The notes under the pieces are model-generated. The model made no database searches, was not told where the DNA came from, and saw only the letters and a program-made list of their open reading frames with translations. From positions 372,001 through 436,000 of the forward strand of contig NZ_JALBYP010000035.1 of the NCBI RefSeq assembly GCF_022678485.1: 64,000 nucleotides of DNA. The letters are read 5' to 3'. Origin of the DNA: Aliiroseovarius sediminis (lineage in GTDB: Bacteria; Pseudomonadota; Alphaproteobacteria; Rhodobacterales; Rhodobacteraceae). The position numbers were made by a program, and so were the translations under genes. This document shows, one piece after another, positions 27,230 to 36,658 of the stretch (its first letter is position 1; every line of letters starts with the position of its first letter).

Positions 27230-29179
27230 TCATATATGAGGCGAAAACCCGCGATGCAAGCCTGTCAGTTCCAGCTCGTAATGGGCAAAACCGCCTTCAT
27301 CGCATTCCATCACGCGGCGGAGCGGTAGCCAAGAGTGATCTGCGCAGGCGCGACCGGCTCGTGGTGAGGTGCGAAAACACACGCTGGCACCAGGAATTTC
27401 GGCAAACCGCCAGACCGGGTCATCACCGACCTCAATCACACGGCGCTGCTGCATGTAAGCTTTCAGCAAATCGCGAATCGCCAAGTGTGGCGCATCCACT
27501 ACGCCCCCGATTGGCGCGATAGGGTAGCCGCCGCCGCCACTGGCGCGGAAATCACTGGTTGCAAGCAGGAACTGATGGTCATCGGCAACCGCTCGGCCCC
27601 GGTGGCACAGCCCGACAATTCGTCCACCGCCAAGACCCGAGGTCCCTCCCGCGGGGGTGAAACGGGCAGGTTGGCTCAGGTCGATCTGGTAGGTCAGGCC
27701 CAGAACTGATTCCAACAGATAGCCCGGCGTGCAGTCGCCCTTCAACGCAATGCCTCGTTCGCCCGGCAGCACCTGATTGAACACGCTAGCCGAACGTTCA
27801 AGCCATTCTTTCAGATAGGCCCCGGTGACGCGGATCATCGCAAGCTCGTTGGGGAACACGTAAAGGTCGGACAGACAACGCAATGTCATCAGACCCGCGC
27901 GCACATCGGTATAATAGTTCGGCCCCGCCAGTCCGCCCGACTTGAACGGCGCGCTGGACGCCAGCACTGGAAGATCAGTTCCCAGCACCTGCGCCTGATA
28001 GCGCGTGACGTGATCCATCATCGCCTCTTGCACCAGACGCGTGGCACGATCTGGCCCCACAAGGGCCAGATGGTTGTTCAAGTCCCGCCTGCAGTGGGCA
28101 ATCGGGGTGCGCATATGTGACAGCGTGTTTTCGTGCAGTTGCTGAAACCAGTTCGGAAAGCCCCTTGTGGTCTGCCCCTGCCGAAGTTCGGCCGATGCAG
28201 CGTCTGCGACCTTTCGCAGCTCTGCCCTGCCGGACAGCACTTGCCAGCCCGCGCCATCGCGACCAAGCGTCAGGTCGATGACTCCCAAATGCGACCCCCA
28301 AAAACCGGGAACCACGGTCGGCACCTGCTCAAGACAAGGGCTCAGCCCGTCCGGCCCGACCGAGGGCGCGGTCTGTTCGGGAAACACCTGATGGGAATGG
28401 CCGCCGACGATGGCGTCGATCCCGGTAACGCGTGACAGGGGCAGCAGGGCGTTCTCCATCCCCGGCAGGTGTGTATCGTCGCCAAGCCCCGAATGGGCAA
28501 GGGCCACAATCACATCCGCCCCGCGCGCTTTCAGATACGGCACGAAGGCCTCGGCCGTTTCAATGATGTCGCGAATCTCGGGTGTGGAGTTGGCGTTATG
28601 ACCCAGTTTCAGCGAACCGGGCGGAAGGAAGCCGATGACGCCGATGCGGATGTCATGCACCACGCCATGCGCGTCCACGATCTGCCGATTCAGCATCGCG
28701 AAGGGCGGCACAAGCGTGGTGTCCTGTGTCGTCATACCCGCCCGCTTCACGACCGTATTGGCCGAGACTATGGGAAACCCGGCCTGTTCGATCGCGTCGA
28801 ACAGCACATCAATGCCCCGGTCGAAATCGTGGTTGCCCAAAGTTCCCGCATCATATCCAAGATGGTCCATAGCGGCGATCATGGGGTGCAGGCTGGGTCC
28901 GTCCGCCCCACCCGCCGCGCGGTATTGTTCGACCATCAGATCGCCCATCGCCGTGCCATGCAGGAAATCGCCGTTGTCCAACAGGATCGTATTGGGTTCT
29001 TCCGCGCGGGCCTCCGCGATCAGGTTAGCCGTATTGGTGAGCCCCCACCCCTCTACGGGCCGGTCTGATAGATAGTCATAAGGCAGGATGTGCATATGCA
29101 GGTCCGTCGTCGCCAGAATACGCAATCGCGCCTGCGTCGCACCATCTGGGGGGGCGCATTGCTGCACGGGCTTCAACAC
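27230..29179 (-). CDS. 2',3'-cyclic-nucleotide phosphodiesterase / 5'-nucleotidase, CpdB-like
   Basis: A 649-residue metallophosphoesterase with a C-terminal 5'-nucleotidase domain. The metal motifs are LRILATTDLHMHIL (about 19-32), LLDNGDFLHGT (about 67-77), LGNHDFDRGID (about 114-124) and the later HSGLGDDTH and GGHSHQVFP. No clear signal peptide is visible, although relatives are periplasmic. The start at 29179 is a GTG after GGAG; a TTG follows at once. The end of the gene holds the SRP RNA promoter. Substrate range (cyclic nucleotides, UDP-sugars, nucleotides) is not decided by sequence. Confidence 0.9.
   Translation of the reverse strand: MLKPVQQCAPPDGATQARLRILATTDLHMHILPYDYLSDRPVEGWGLTNTANLIAEARAEEPNTILLDNGDFLHGTAMGDLMVEQYRAAGGADGPSLHPMIAAMDHLGYDAGTLGNHDFDRGIDVLFDAIEQAGFPIVSANTVVKRAGMTTQDTTLVPPFAMLNRQIVDAHGVVHDIRIGVIGFLPPGSLKLGHNANSTPEIRDIIETAEAFVPYLKARGADVIVALAHSGLGDDTHLPGMENALLPLSRVTGIDAIVGGHSHQVFPEQTAPSVGPDGLSPCLEQVPTVVPGFWGSHLGVIDLTLGRDGAGWQVLSGRAELRKVADAASAELRQGQTTRGFPNWFQQLHENTLSHMRTPIAHCRRDLNNHLALVGPDRATRLVQEAMMDHVTRYQAQVLGTDLPVLASSAPFKSGGLAGPNYYTDVRAGLMTLRCLSDLYVFPNELAMIRVTGAYLKEWLERSASVFNQVLPGERGIALKGDCTPGYLLESVLGLTYQIDLSQPARFTPAGGTSGLGGGRIVGLCHRGRAVADDHQFLLATSDFRASGGGGYPIAPIGGVVDAPHLAIRDLLKAYMQQRRVIEVGDDPVWRFAEIPGASVCFRTSPRAGRACADHSWLPLRRVMECDEGGFAHYELELTGLHRGFSPHI
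27231..27259 (-). promoter_or_regulatory. SRP RNA promoter, embedded in the 3' end of the cpdB-like gene
   Basis: On the minus strand TTGCAT (27254-27259) and TATATG (27231-27236) are exactly 17 bp apart. The -10 box overlaps the last codons and stop of the coding region. Transcription would begin about 7 bp on, at the 5' end of the SRP RNA. Confidence 0.75.
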
Positions 29180-29368
29180 CTATCGAACTCCTGCCTTATA
29201 CCGCGCTTTACATTATTTTGCATCGCATTCGACCATTGAAAAACATTCCAAGGTAATTGAAAAGACTTCATATGCAACCTTAAGGCGTTTTACCTGTCAA
29301 ATGCAGGTGGAAATCGCGGGGCTACCTGATAGCGTGCGGCGACAAGTTCAGAAGTACATGAGGGCAAC

Positions 29369-30334
29369 ATGAAAATCGCCGAGCAGGTGACATTCGGCGC
29401 AGGGCTTCTGGACCGTGCGGCCGAGTTGCGATCCGACAACACGGGTCTGTTACGACTGGCAGAAACTGCGCGTGTTCTGCCCGTTTGGCGTGGCAAACCG
29501 ATGGTCGAACGAATCTCCGACCGCCAAATCGACTTGGCCTATCTGACCTTATCTCACAACGAAGTGTGCGCCCGCCGCGACCGGCTGGTATTTCTGGGGC
29601 GCGACCGGGTTGGCCCGCTGTTCACCGTTGATATGTCAGACTGTCAGCCAAATGGCGATGCGCCGGACCCATCGGAATTCGTTGACCCCACCTGGCAACA
29701 GCTTCCCGGCACACCCGACACACAGGGCTTTGCCGAACTGCGCAACATCATGGCGCAATTGACCCCGATCGAGGCCGAAGCCGCCGCCACCGCGCGCGCC
29801 ATTCTGGAATGGCACCGCATCCACGGGTTCTGCGCCAATTGCGGGGCGCACAGCCTGCCCACGCAAGCCGGCTGGCAACGGACCTGCCCGGATTGCGGCC
29901 GGTCCCATTTCCCGCGCACCGATCCGGTCGTGATCATGCTGATCACCCACGGCAACGCGGTTCTGGTCGGGCGCAATGCGCAATGGCCTGCTGGCATGTT
30001 CTCGCTTCTGGCCGGGTTTCTGGAACCCGGCGAAACGGTCGAGGCCGCAACCCGCCGCGAGGTGTTTGAAGAAACCGGGGTCCGGGTCGGGCAGGTTGAT
30101 TATCTGTCGTCACAACCGTGGCCCTATCCCTCATCTTTGATGATCGGCACACGCGGTCTGGCCACGAGTACCGACATCACGATTGATCCCAACGAGTTGG
30201 AACAGGCAATCTGGCTGTCACGCGAAGACATGTTGCAGGTGTTTGCAGGCCAGAACCCCGATGTCTCACCCGCCCGGAAAGGTTCAATCGCGCATTTCTT
30301 ATTGTCAAACTGGCTTGCAGACCGGCTGGATTAG
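29369..30334 (+). CDS. nudC: NAD(H) pyrophosphatase, Nudix family
   Basis: NudC hydrolyses NAD(H) to NMN(H) and AMP and removes NAD caps from RNA. The 321-residue product has a zinc ribbon (CANCGAHSLPTQ then CPDCGRSHFPR, about 154-183). The Nudix box GFLEPGETVEAATRREVFEE then TG follows, with the family SQPWPYPSSLM stretch after it. A GAGGG ribosome site precedes the ATG. A 23-codon frame (29301-29372) ends across the start codon (ATGA) and could couple translation, but has no clear ribosome site. Confidence 0.95.
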   Translation: MKIAEQVTFGAGLLDRAAELRSDNTGLLRLAETARVLPVWRGKPMVERISDRQIDLAYLTLSHNEVCARRDRLVFLGRDRVGPLFTVDMSDCQPNGDAPDPSEFVDPTWQQLPGTPDTQGFAELRNIMAQLTPIEAEAAATARAILEWHRIHGFCANCGAHSLPTQAGWQRTCPDCGRSHFPRTDPVVIMLITHGNAVLVGRNAQWPAGMFSLLAGFLEPGETVEAATRREVFEETGVRVGQVDYLSSQPWPYPSSLMIGTRGLATSTDITIDPNELEQAIWLSREDMLQVFAGQNPDVSPARKGSIAHFLLSNWLADRLD

Positions 30335-30376
30335 ACCGAAAAACAGAGATGGTCCGCATCGGGAAAGAGCCACCGC

Positions 30377-30856
30377 ATGAAACTTAAGACACGCGAAGAC
30401 ATCGAAGCGACGCTGGAACAAGTTTTCGAAGCCCTGTCCGATTTCGACGGGATGGAACGGGCGGCCCTGCGGCGCGGGGCCGATGTGACGCGCACCGATA
30501 CATTGCCCGCGCCGGGTCAGGGAATGACGTGGCATGCCACCTTCCCCTATCGCAACCGAATGCGCGCCGCTGACATGATGCTGAAAACCTATGAAGCGCC
30601 GCATCAGCTCGTGCTGTTCTCCAAAGTGTCGGGGGTTGAGGCCACGGTCGAAGTCGAGCTTTTGTCGCTGTCGCGCAATCGAACGCGAATGATACTAAGT
30701 ATCGACATGCGCCCTAAAACGATCCCTGCGCGGCTGGTAATACAGTCCATGACACTGGCCCGGAATGCCATATTGCGAAGGTTTCGCAAACGAATTGCGA
30801 ATTATGCGCTGTCGATCGAAGACCGCTATCGCAGGGCGCAGGACCCGATTCGCTGA
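30377..30856 (+). CDS. SRPBCC-fold protein
   Basis: A 159-residue soluble protein that looks like a START/SRPBCC ligand-binding fold: an N-terminal helix (REDIEATLEQVFEALSDFDG), curved beta strands (GMTWHATFPYRNRMRAADMM, then VEATVEVELLSLSRNRTRM) and a long C-terminal helix. Ligand unknown. It follows nudC by 42 bp and may be co-transcribed. It converges on pheA with 10 bp between stops. Confidence 0.8.
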   Translation: MKLKTREDIEATLEQVFEALSDFDGMERAALRRGADVTRTDTLPAPGQGMTWHATFPYRNRMRAADMMLKTYEAPHQLVLFSKVSGVEATVEVELLSLSRNRTRMILSIDMRPKTIPARLVIQSMTLARNAILRRFRKRIANYALSIEDRYRRAQDPIR

Positions 30857-30866
30857 TAGCTTCTGT

Positions 30867-31700
30867 TCAATCGCGGGCCGGGTCGCGCGGGTAAACCCCG
30901 AGAATATCAATGGTTGAGGTGAAATAGGCTAGCTCCTCTAGCGCCAGTTGCACCGACCGGTCTTCGGGGTGGCCTTCGATGTCGGCATAAAACCGGGTGG
31001 CGGTGAACGATCCATCGACCATATAGCTTTCCAGCTTGGTCATGTTCACGCCATTGGTCGCAAAGCCGCCCATCGCCTTGTACAGCGCGGCGGGAATGTT
31101 GCGGACCTCGAACACGAAGGTGGTCATCATGCCGTGATTGCCGCGCCGCGTGTGATCGGGCTTGCGCCCCATGATGACGAAACGAGTGGTGTTGTGACCG
31201 TGGTCTTCCACGTCCTCGGCCAGCACATCCAGCCCATGAATTTGCCCTGCCAATACCGAGGCCAGCACGCCTTCGCCTGCCGTTTTGGTCTTTGCCAGCG
31301 TAGCCGCAGCGCCTGCACTGTCGGCGGCCGCGACGCCACGAATGCCGTGGCTTTTCAGGAAGCTGGCAGATTGTGGCAACAACACAAGATGGGCGCGGAC
31401 GGTGTTGATATCCTCGACCTTGGCCCCCGGAAGACCCAACAGGTTGATGCGGACACGCACAAACGCCTCGTCCAGGATATGCAACCCGCTTTCGGGCAAC
31501 AGACGGTGGATGTCAGCTACGCGGCCATAGGTCGTGTTTTCAATCGGCAACATGGCCTGTTCGGCATCCCCGCTGCGCACGGCGGCAATAACCTGCTCGA
31601 AGGATTCGCATGGCATCGGCTCAAGCGTCGGGCGCGCGGCAATACATGCCTCGTGCGAGTAAGCTCCAGCCTCGCCCTGAAAGGCTATACGGCCTGTCAT
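30867..31700 (-). CDS. pheA: prephenate dehydratase
   Basis: Converts prephenate to phenylpyruvate in phenylalanine synthesis. The 277-residue protein is the monofunctional form without a chorismate mutase domain. It opens with IAFQGEAGAYSHEA, and has the catalytic-region NTTRFVIMGRK near residue 172. It ends with an ACT regulatory domain (about 190-275) including the effector-binding LESYMVDGSFTATRFYADIE. It is divergent from the cycM-type gene. Confidence 0.95.
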   Translation of the reverse strand: MTGRIAFQGEAGAYSHEACIAARPTLEPMPCESFEQVIAAVRSGDAEQAMLPIENTTYGRVADIHRLLPESGLHILDEAFVRVRINLLGLPGAKVEDINTVRAHLVLLPQSASFLKSHGIRGVAAADSAGAAATLAKTKTAGEGVLASVLAGQIHGLDVLAEDVEDHGHNTTRFVIMGRKPDHTRRGNHGMMTTFVFEVRNIPAALYKAMGGFATNGVNMTKLESYMVDGSFTATRFYADIEGHPEDRSVQLALEELAYFTSTIDILGVYPRDPARD

Positions 31701-31819
31701 TTCGCGCGTCCTTCCTGCCGATTTGCGTTAAAGTGCAACTTACTTCGCCTCATATCGCTTGAAATATGACAATGGAAGCGGCTAGAAGGCTTTTGATTTT
31801 GGATGAGACGGATCGCGAC

Positions 31820-32353
31820 ATGTTCGACACAATGACACTGACGAAAGCCGGGGCCGCTGTTATTGGGACCCTCCTGTTTTTCTTGCTGGGCTCTTGGGCA
31901 GCAGACAGCCTGTATTCGACCCACGCCGCCGCCCACGGCGACGAAGGCGAAGTGGCGACCGGCTACGTGATTGCCACCGCCGACGACGAAAGCGATGAGG
32001 CGGAAGAGGAAGAAGAGGAGGTGCCCTTCTCGGAAATGCTGGCCTCTGCTGATCCCTCCAAGGGTGAGAAAGTCTGGGGCAAATGCCGCGCCTGCCACAA
32101 GCTGGAAGATGGCGCCAACAGCACCGGCCCGCACCTGTTCGGTGTTGTCGACCGCCCGATCGGTGAAGTGGGCGACTTCAACTACTCGGACGCGCTGGCC
32201 AGTCTTGATGGCAACTGGACGGCGGACGAACTGAACGCATGGCTGGCTGACCCCAAGGGCTATGCACCCGGTAACAAGATGACCTATGCCGGTCTGAAAA
32301 AGGAAGAAGACCGCGCGAACCTGATCGCCTATCTTCAAACCATCGGCGGTTAA
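31820..32353 (+). CDS. cycM: membrane-anchored cytochrome c (CycM/c552 type)
   Basis: A c-type cytochrome of 177 residues that shuttles electrons between the bc1 complex and an aa3-type oxidase in relatives such as Paracoccus. One membrane helix (about 10-27) anchors it. A very acidic linker follows (DDESDEAEEEEEEVPF, about 55-70). The cytochrome domain has the heme site CRACHK and a methionine ligand in GNKMTYAGLKKEEDR. I start at ATG 31820 (MFDTMTLTKAG), matching the family, not the in-frame ATG at 31766. A strong terminator follows. Confidence 0.93.
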   Translation: MFDTMTLTKAGAAVIGTLLFFLLGSWAADSLYSTHAAAHGDEGEVATGYVIATADDESDEAEEEEEEVPFSEMLASADPSKGEKVWGKCRACHKLEDGANSTGPHLFGVVDRPIGEVGDFNYSDALASLDGNWTADELNAWLADPKGYAPGNKMTYAGLKKEEDRANLIAYLQTIGG

Positions 32354-32376
32354 GCTCTGGCACACACCTGTCTTAC

Positions 32377-32410
32377 GGCCGCCCCACTGCCGGGGCGGCC
32401 TTTTTCTTTT
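32377..32410 (+). terminator. rho-independent terminator after cycM
   Basis: A perfect 9-bp GC stem (GGCCGCCCC with GGGGCGGCC), 6-nt loop, then TTTTTCTTTT. Confidence 0.95.
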
Positions 32411-32529
32411 CGATATCCGCCGGTTTGCGCGCGTTAGACCCCCGTTCACCAAATCGCGCCTTGCAGTTTATCTGGCCGCAGCTTTAGCTTGGGCAAAAGA
32501 CAATCGATGATCCGCTGAAGGAGAGCCAG

Positions 32530-34422
32530 ATGAAGCCGGTACAGGCACGCGCCCTAATCCCAGATACCGACATCCGCATCCCGATGGCTTACGCCCTGCT
32601 TGCCGGTCTTGCCCTAATCTTCGTCCCGCTACTGGCACAGGCCGAAACGACAATAAAATCCCACGCCTATTCCTATTTCTCTGAGCCGAAATACAGCGCC
32701 GACTTTACTCATCTGGACTACGTAAATCCCGACGCACCCAAAGGGGGCGAGATCATCATCTCGTCCGAAAGCGGCACCTTTGACAGCTTCAACCCCTATG
32801 CCCGCAAAGGGGTGTCTGGCGCACTGGCTTCCATGAATGTCGAACGCCTGATGGTCGGCACCGCGGACGAGATTGGCACCGTCTATGGCCTGCTGGCCGA
32901 AAGCCTTGAATACCCCGAAGATCAAAGCTGGGCCATTTTCACCCTTCGCCCCGAAGCGCGCTTTGCCGATGGCAGCCTGGTGACGGCGGAAGATGTGGTC
33001 TTCACCCACGACCTGTTCATGGAGCAAGGGCTGATCAGCTATCGTGAAGGCGTCGCGCGTATAATCGCCAACGCCAAGGCGCTGGACACCAAGCGTGTCA
33101 AATTCACCTTTCAAGCCAACGCCCCCATTCGCGAACGTATCAGCCAGGCAGCAGCAACACCCGTCATGTCGAAAGCGTGGTTCGAGGAAACCGGCGCGCG
33201 GCTGGATGAAAGTCGGCTGGAACAGGCGATGGCCACCGGCCCCTATATGCTGGACAGCTTCAAGATCAACCAGCGCATCATCTACAAGCGCAACCCTGAT
33301 TACTGGGGCAAGGATCTGCCAATCAACAAGGGCCGCTGGAATTTCGACACGATCCGCATTGAATACTTCGCCGACAGCAACGCCGCGATGGAAGGGTTTT
33401 CATCTGGAAGCTACACCTTCCGACTGGAAAACAGCTCGAAAGAATGGGCCACGTCTTATGACTTCCCGGCGGTTAAAAACGGCCACGTGATCAAAGCTGA
33501 ATTGGATAGTGGCGACCAAGCTTCAGGCCAGGGTTTTGTGTTCAATATGCGCCGCGAAAAGTTTAAAGACATTCGCGTGCGCGAGGCCATTGGCCTGATG
33601 TTCAATTTCAACTGGTCGAACGAGGCCCTGTTCTATGGCCTCTATGAACGGGTCAACAGCTTCGCCGAAAACTCGTATCTGGAGGCCACCGGCACGCCAT
33701 CGCCCGAAGAACTGGCGCTGCTGGAACCATTGGCCGATCAACTCCCCGAAGCGGCCTTGGGCGAGGCGGTGATGGCGCCGATCTCGGGAGAAAAGCAGTT
33801 TGACCGCCGCAACGCGCGCAAAGCGTCGAAGCTGCTAGAGGACGCAGGCTGGGTCGTCGGCGGCGACGGTATTCGGCGCAACGCAGATGGCAAAACGCTA
33901 CAGGTCGAATTCCTGATCTTTTCGCCGACATTTGACCGCGTGATTACCCCTTATGTCGAAAACCTGCAAAAGATTGGTGTCGATGCAAAACTTAGCCGGG
34001 TGGACACATCGCAATTCGTCGATCGTCGATACGCGTTTGATTATGACATCATCACCGACCAACTGGCGCTGGGAAATGAACCGGGCGGAAACCTGGAACA
34101 AATGTTTGGCTCGAAAGAGGCCGCGGTGTCCGTCTTCAACTCGGCCGGGTTGGCAAATCCAGCGGTGGACAGTCTGATCGACACGATCCGCGCAACTGAT
34201 ACCAAGGAAGAACTGGTCGCCGCCGCCAAGGCGCTGGATCGGGTGCTGAGGGCGCTGAAATTCTCGGTCCCACAATGGTATAAAGACAAGCACACGGTCG
34301 CCTATTACGACCAGTTCGAACACCCCGACCCATTGCCCCCCTATGATCTGGGCTATCTGGACTTTTGGTGGTTTAACGCAGAAAAAGCAGCAAAACTGAA
34401 GGCAGACGGCGTACTGCGCTGA
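32530..34422 (+). CDS. yejA: YejA-like peptide ABC importer, solute-binding protein
   Basis: The periplasmic binding protein of an oligopeptide/microcin-C-type importer, family 5. The 630-residue protein has an N-terminal signal whose hydrophobic core AYALLAGLALIFVPLLAQA ends at an Ala-x-Ala-like site. A family-5 domain follows with GTFDSFNPYARKG near 80 and the peptide-cleft regions later. GGAGAG just upstream supports ATG 32530. It heads yejABEF. In enterics and rhizobia this importer moves peptides such as microcin C and affects antimicrobial peptide tolerance; the substrate here is inferred. Confidence 0.9.
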   Translation: MKPVQARALIPDTDIRIPMAYALLAGLALIFVPLLAQAETTIKSHAYSYFSEPKYSADFTHLDYVNPDAPKGGEIIISSESGTFDSFNPYARKGVSGALASMNVERLMVGTADEIGTVYGLLAESLEYPEDQSWAIFTLRPEARFADGSLVTAEDVVFTHDLFMEQGLISYREGVARIIANAKALDTKRVKFTFQANAPIRERISQAAATPVMSKAWFEETGARLDESRLEQAMATGPYMLDSFKINQRIIYKRNPDYWGKDLPINKGRWNFDTIRIEYFADSNAAMEGFSSGSYTFRLENSSKEWATSYDFPAVKNGHVIKAELDSGDQASGQGFVFNMRREKFKDIRVREAIGLMFNFNWSNEALFYGLYERVNSFAENSYLEATGTPSPEELALLEPLADQLPEAALGEAVMAPISGEKQFDRRNARKASKLLEDAGWVVGGDGIRRNADGKTLQVEFLIFSPTFDRVITPYVENLQKIGVDAKLSRVDTSQFVDRRYAFDYDIITDQLALGNEPGGNLEQMFGSKEAAVSVFNSAGLANPAVDSLIDTIRATDTKEELVAAAKALDRVLRALKFSVPQWYKDKHTVAYYDQFEHPDPLPPYDLGYLDFWWFNAEKAAKLKADGVLR

Positions 34423-34466
34423 CCCGCGACAGGCACCCAAGGCACGAGTAAGAGAGCGAGACCCAA

Positions 34467-35549
34467 ATGGGCGCATATATTCTGCGCAGGCTTCTTTTGA
34501 TCATCCCGACCTTGTTGGGGATCATGGTGATCAACTTTACCCTGACCCAATTCGTGCCCGGCGGCCCGATCGAACAGATCATCGCCCAGATGGAAGGGGA
34601 AGGTGACGTATTTGCCACCATCGCCGGCGGAGGCGCGGATGCAGGGGCTGGGGGTGGCGGGGATGAACGCTATCTTGGCGCGCGGGGCTTGCCACCTGAG
34701 TTTATCGCTGAGCTTGAGAAAGAGTTTGGCTTCGACAAACCGCCGGTCGAGCGGTTCTTTTCCATGCTATGGAACTATGTGCGTTTCGATTTCGGTGAAA
34801 GTTACTTCCGGTCCATAGGCGTGTTCGAACTTGTGGCCGAAAAGCTGCCGGTGTCGATCTCGTTGGGGCTGTGGTCCACGGTTATCGCCTATATGATCTC
34901 GATCCCGCTGGGTGTGCGAAAAGCCGTACGCGATGGGTCGCGTTTTGACACATGGACATCGGGCGTGATCATCGTGGCCTATGCGATCCCCGGCTTTTTG
35001 TTCGCCATCCTCTTGCTGGTCGTCTTTGCAGGCGGGTCTTACTTGCAATGGTTCCCGCTGCGCGGCCTGACCTCGGACAATTGGAGCGAGCTGAGCCTTT
35101 GGGGTAAGATCGTTGACTATTTCTGGCACATTACTTTGCCGGTTTTCGCGTCGACCATCGCCAGTTTCGCAACACTGACGCTGCTGACAAAAAACAGCTT
35201 TCTGGACGAGATCAAGAAGCAATATGTCGTGACGGCCCGCGCCAAAGGGCTGGCAGAACATCGCGTGCTATACGGTCACGTCTTCCGCAATGCGATGCTG
35301 ATCGTGATAGCGGGCTTCCCGGCAGTGTTCCTTGGCGTATTTTTTGGCGGCTCGGTCATCATTGAAACGCTTTTCTCGCTGGACGGCCTGGGCCGGTTGG
35401 GGTTCGAGGCCGCGTTGCAGCGCGATTACCCCGTCATTTTCGGCACGCTGTTCGTTTTTGGGCTGATCGGCCTTCTGATCGGCATTCTGTCCGACCTTAT
35501 GTATGTCTTTGTCGATCCGCGCATCGACTTTGAAGGGCGCGAGGTCTGA
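34467..35549 (+). CDS. yejB: YejB-like peptide ABC importer permease
   Basis: Inner-membrane permease of 360 residues, opening [20 protein letters not shown], the normal type-1 permease start. It has six or so membrane helices and a Gly-rich periplasmic loop (about 50-75). The EAA loop contacting the ATPase is [23 protein letters not shown] shortened to [20 protein letters not shown]. The gene follows yejA by 44 bp and precedes yejE by 2 bp. Confidence 0.92.
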   Translation: MGAYILRRLLLIIPTLLGIMVINFTLTQFVPGGPIEQIIAQMEGEGDVFATIAGGGADAGAGGGGDERYLGARGLPPEFIAELEKEFGFDKPPVERFFSMLWNYVRFDFGESYFRSIGVFELVAEKLPVSISLGLWSTVIAYMISIPLGVRKAVRDGSRFDTWTSGVIIVAYAIPGFLFAILLLVVFAGGSYLQWFPLRGLTSDNWSELSLWGKIVDYFWHITLPVFASTIASFATLTLLTKNSFLDEIKKQYVVTARAKGLAEHRVLYGHVFRNAMLIVIAGFPAVFLGVFFGGSVIIETLFSLDGLGRLGFEAALQRDYPVIFGTLFVFGLIGLLIGILSDLMYVFVDPRIDFEGREV

Positions 35550-35551
35550 CA

Positions 35552-36658
35552 ATGACGCTGTCCCCCCTGAACCAACGCCGCTGGCGCAATTTCCGCCGAA
35601 ACGGTCGCGCCTTCTGGTCGCTGATCCTGTTCTGCATTCTGTTCGGCCTGTCCCTGCTGGCCGAATTCATCGCCAACGACAAACCCATTGTGGTCAGTTA
35701 TCAGGGCGAACTGTATGCTCCAATCTTCAAATTCTATCCCGAAACCGCCTTCGGGGGTGATTTCAGGACCGAGGCGAATTATGGCGATATCGAAGTCCGG
35801 TGCCTGATCAAATCCGGTGGCTCTGAAGCCTGCTGGGACGATCCCGAAAAGACAATCGCGCAGGCTGAAACCGGCATGGTAAACGGGGCCGACATCCAGA
35901 AGGGGTGGCTGCTGTGGCCACCGATTCCCTACAGCTACACCACCATTGTCGATACCGGCGGCGCGGTGCCGTCGCCGCCCACCAGCCAGAACATTCTGGG
36001 CACGGATGACACGTCGCGCGATGTGGCGGCGCGGGTGATCTATGGCTTCCGGCTGTCGGTCTTTTTCACCATCATCGTGACCGTTCTGACGTCCGTTGTC
36101 GGCATCGCCGCCGGGGCGATTCAAGGCTATTTCGGCGGCTGGGTCGATCTGATTTTCCAGCGCATCTTGGAAATCTGGAGCTCTACGCCGTCCCTTTACG
36201 TCATCATCATCCTATTTGCGATTCTGGGACGAAGTTTCTGGCTTTTGGTCTTTGTGACGGTGCTGTTCGGCTGGCCCGCTTTGGTCGGTGTGGTGCGGGC
36301 CGAATTCCTGCGCGCACGGAATTTCGAATATGTCCGCGCGGCCCGCGCGCTGGGTGTTGCTAACCGCGTCATCATGTTTCGCCATGTGCTGCCCAACGCG
36401 ATGGTCGCCACGCTGACCATGCTGCCTTTCATCATCACCGGCACGATCTCAACCCTTGCAACGCTCGACTTTTTGGGATTCGGCCTGCCGTCCTCGGCTC
36501 CATCGTTGGGCGAGTTAACCCGGCAAGCCAAAGCCAACCTGCAAGCGCCGTGGCTGGGCTTCACCGCGTTTTTGACCTTCTCGATCCTGCTGTCACTACT
36601 TGTCTTCATCTTTGAAGGGGTGCGAGACGCGTTTGACCCGCGAAAGACCTTCCAATGA
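35552..36658 (+). CDS. yejE: YejE-like peptide ABC importer permease
   Basis: The second permease, 368 residues. A first membrane helix (about 18-38) is followed by the large periplasmic segment typical of YejE (about 40-150). The transmembrane domain then carries the EAA loop VRAARALGVANRVIMFRHVL and the DFLGFGLPSSAPSLGEL stretch. It starts 2 bp after yejB and overlaps yejF by 4 bp, so the four genes are tightly coupled. Confidence 0.93.
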   Translation: MTLSPLNQRRWRNFRRNGRAFWSLILFCILFGLSLLAEFIANDKPIVVSYQGELYAPIFKFYPETAFGGDFRTEANYGDIEVRCLIKSGGSEACWDDPEKTIAQAETGMVNGADIQKGWLLWPPIPYSYTTIVDTGGAVPSPPTSQNILGTDDTSRDVAARVIYGFRLSVFFTIIVTVLTSVVGIAAGAIQGYFGGWVDLIFQRILEIWSSTPSLYVIIILFAILGRSFWLLVFVTVLFGWPALVGVVRAEFLRARNFEYVRAARALGVANRVIMFRHVLPNAMVATLTMLPFIITGTISTLATLDFLGFGLPSSAPSLGELTRQAKANLQAPWLGFTAFLTFSILLSLLVFIFEGVRDAFDPRKTFQ

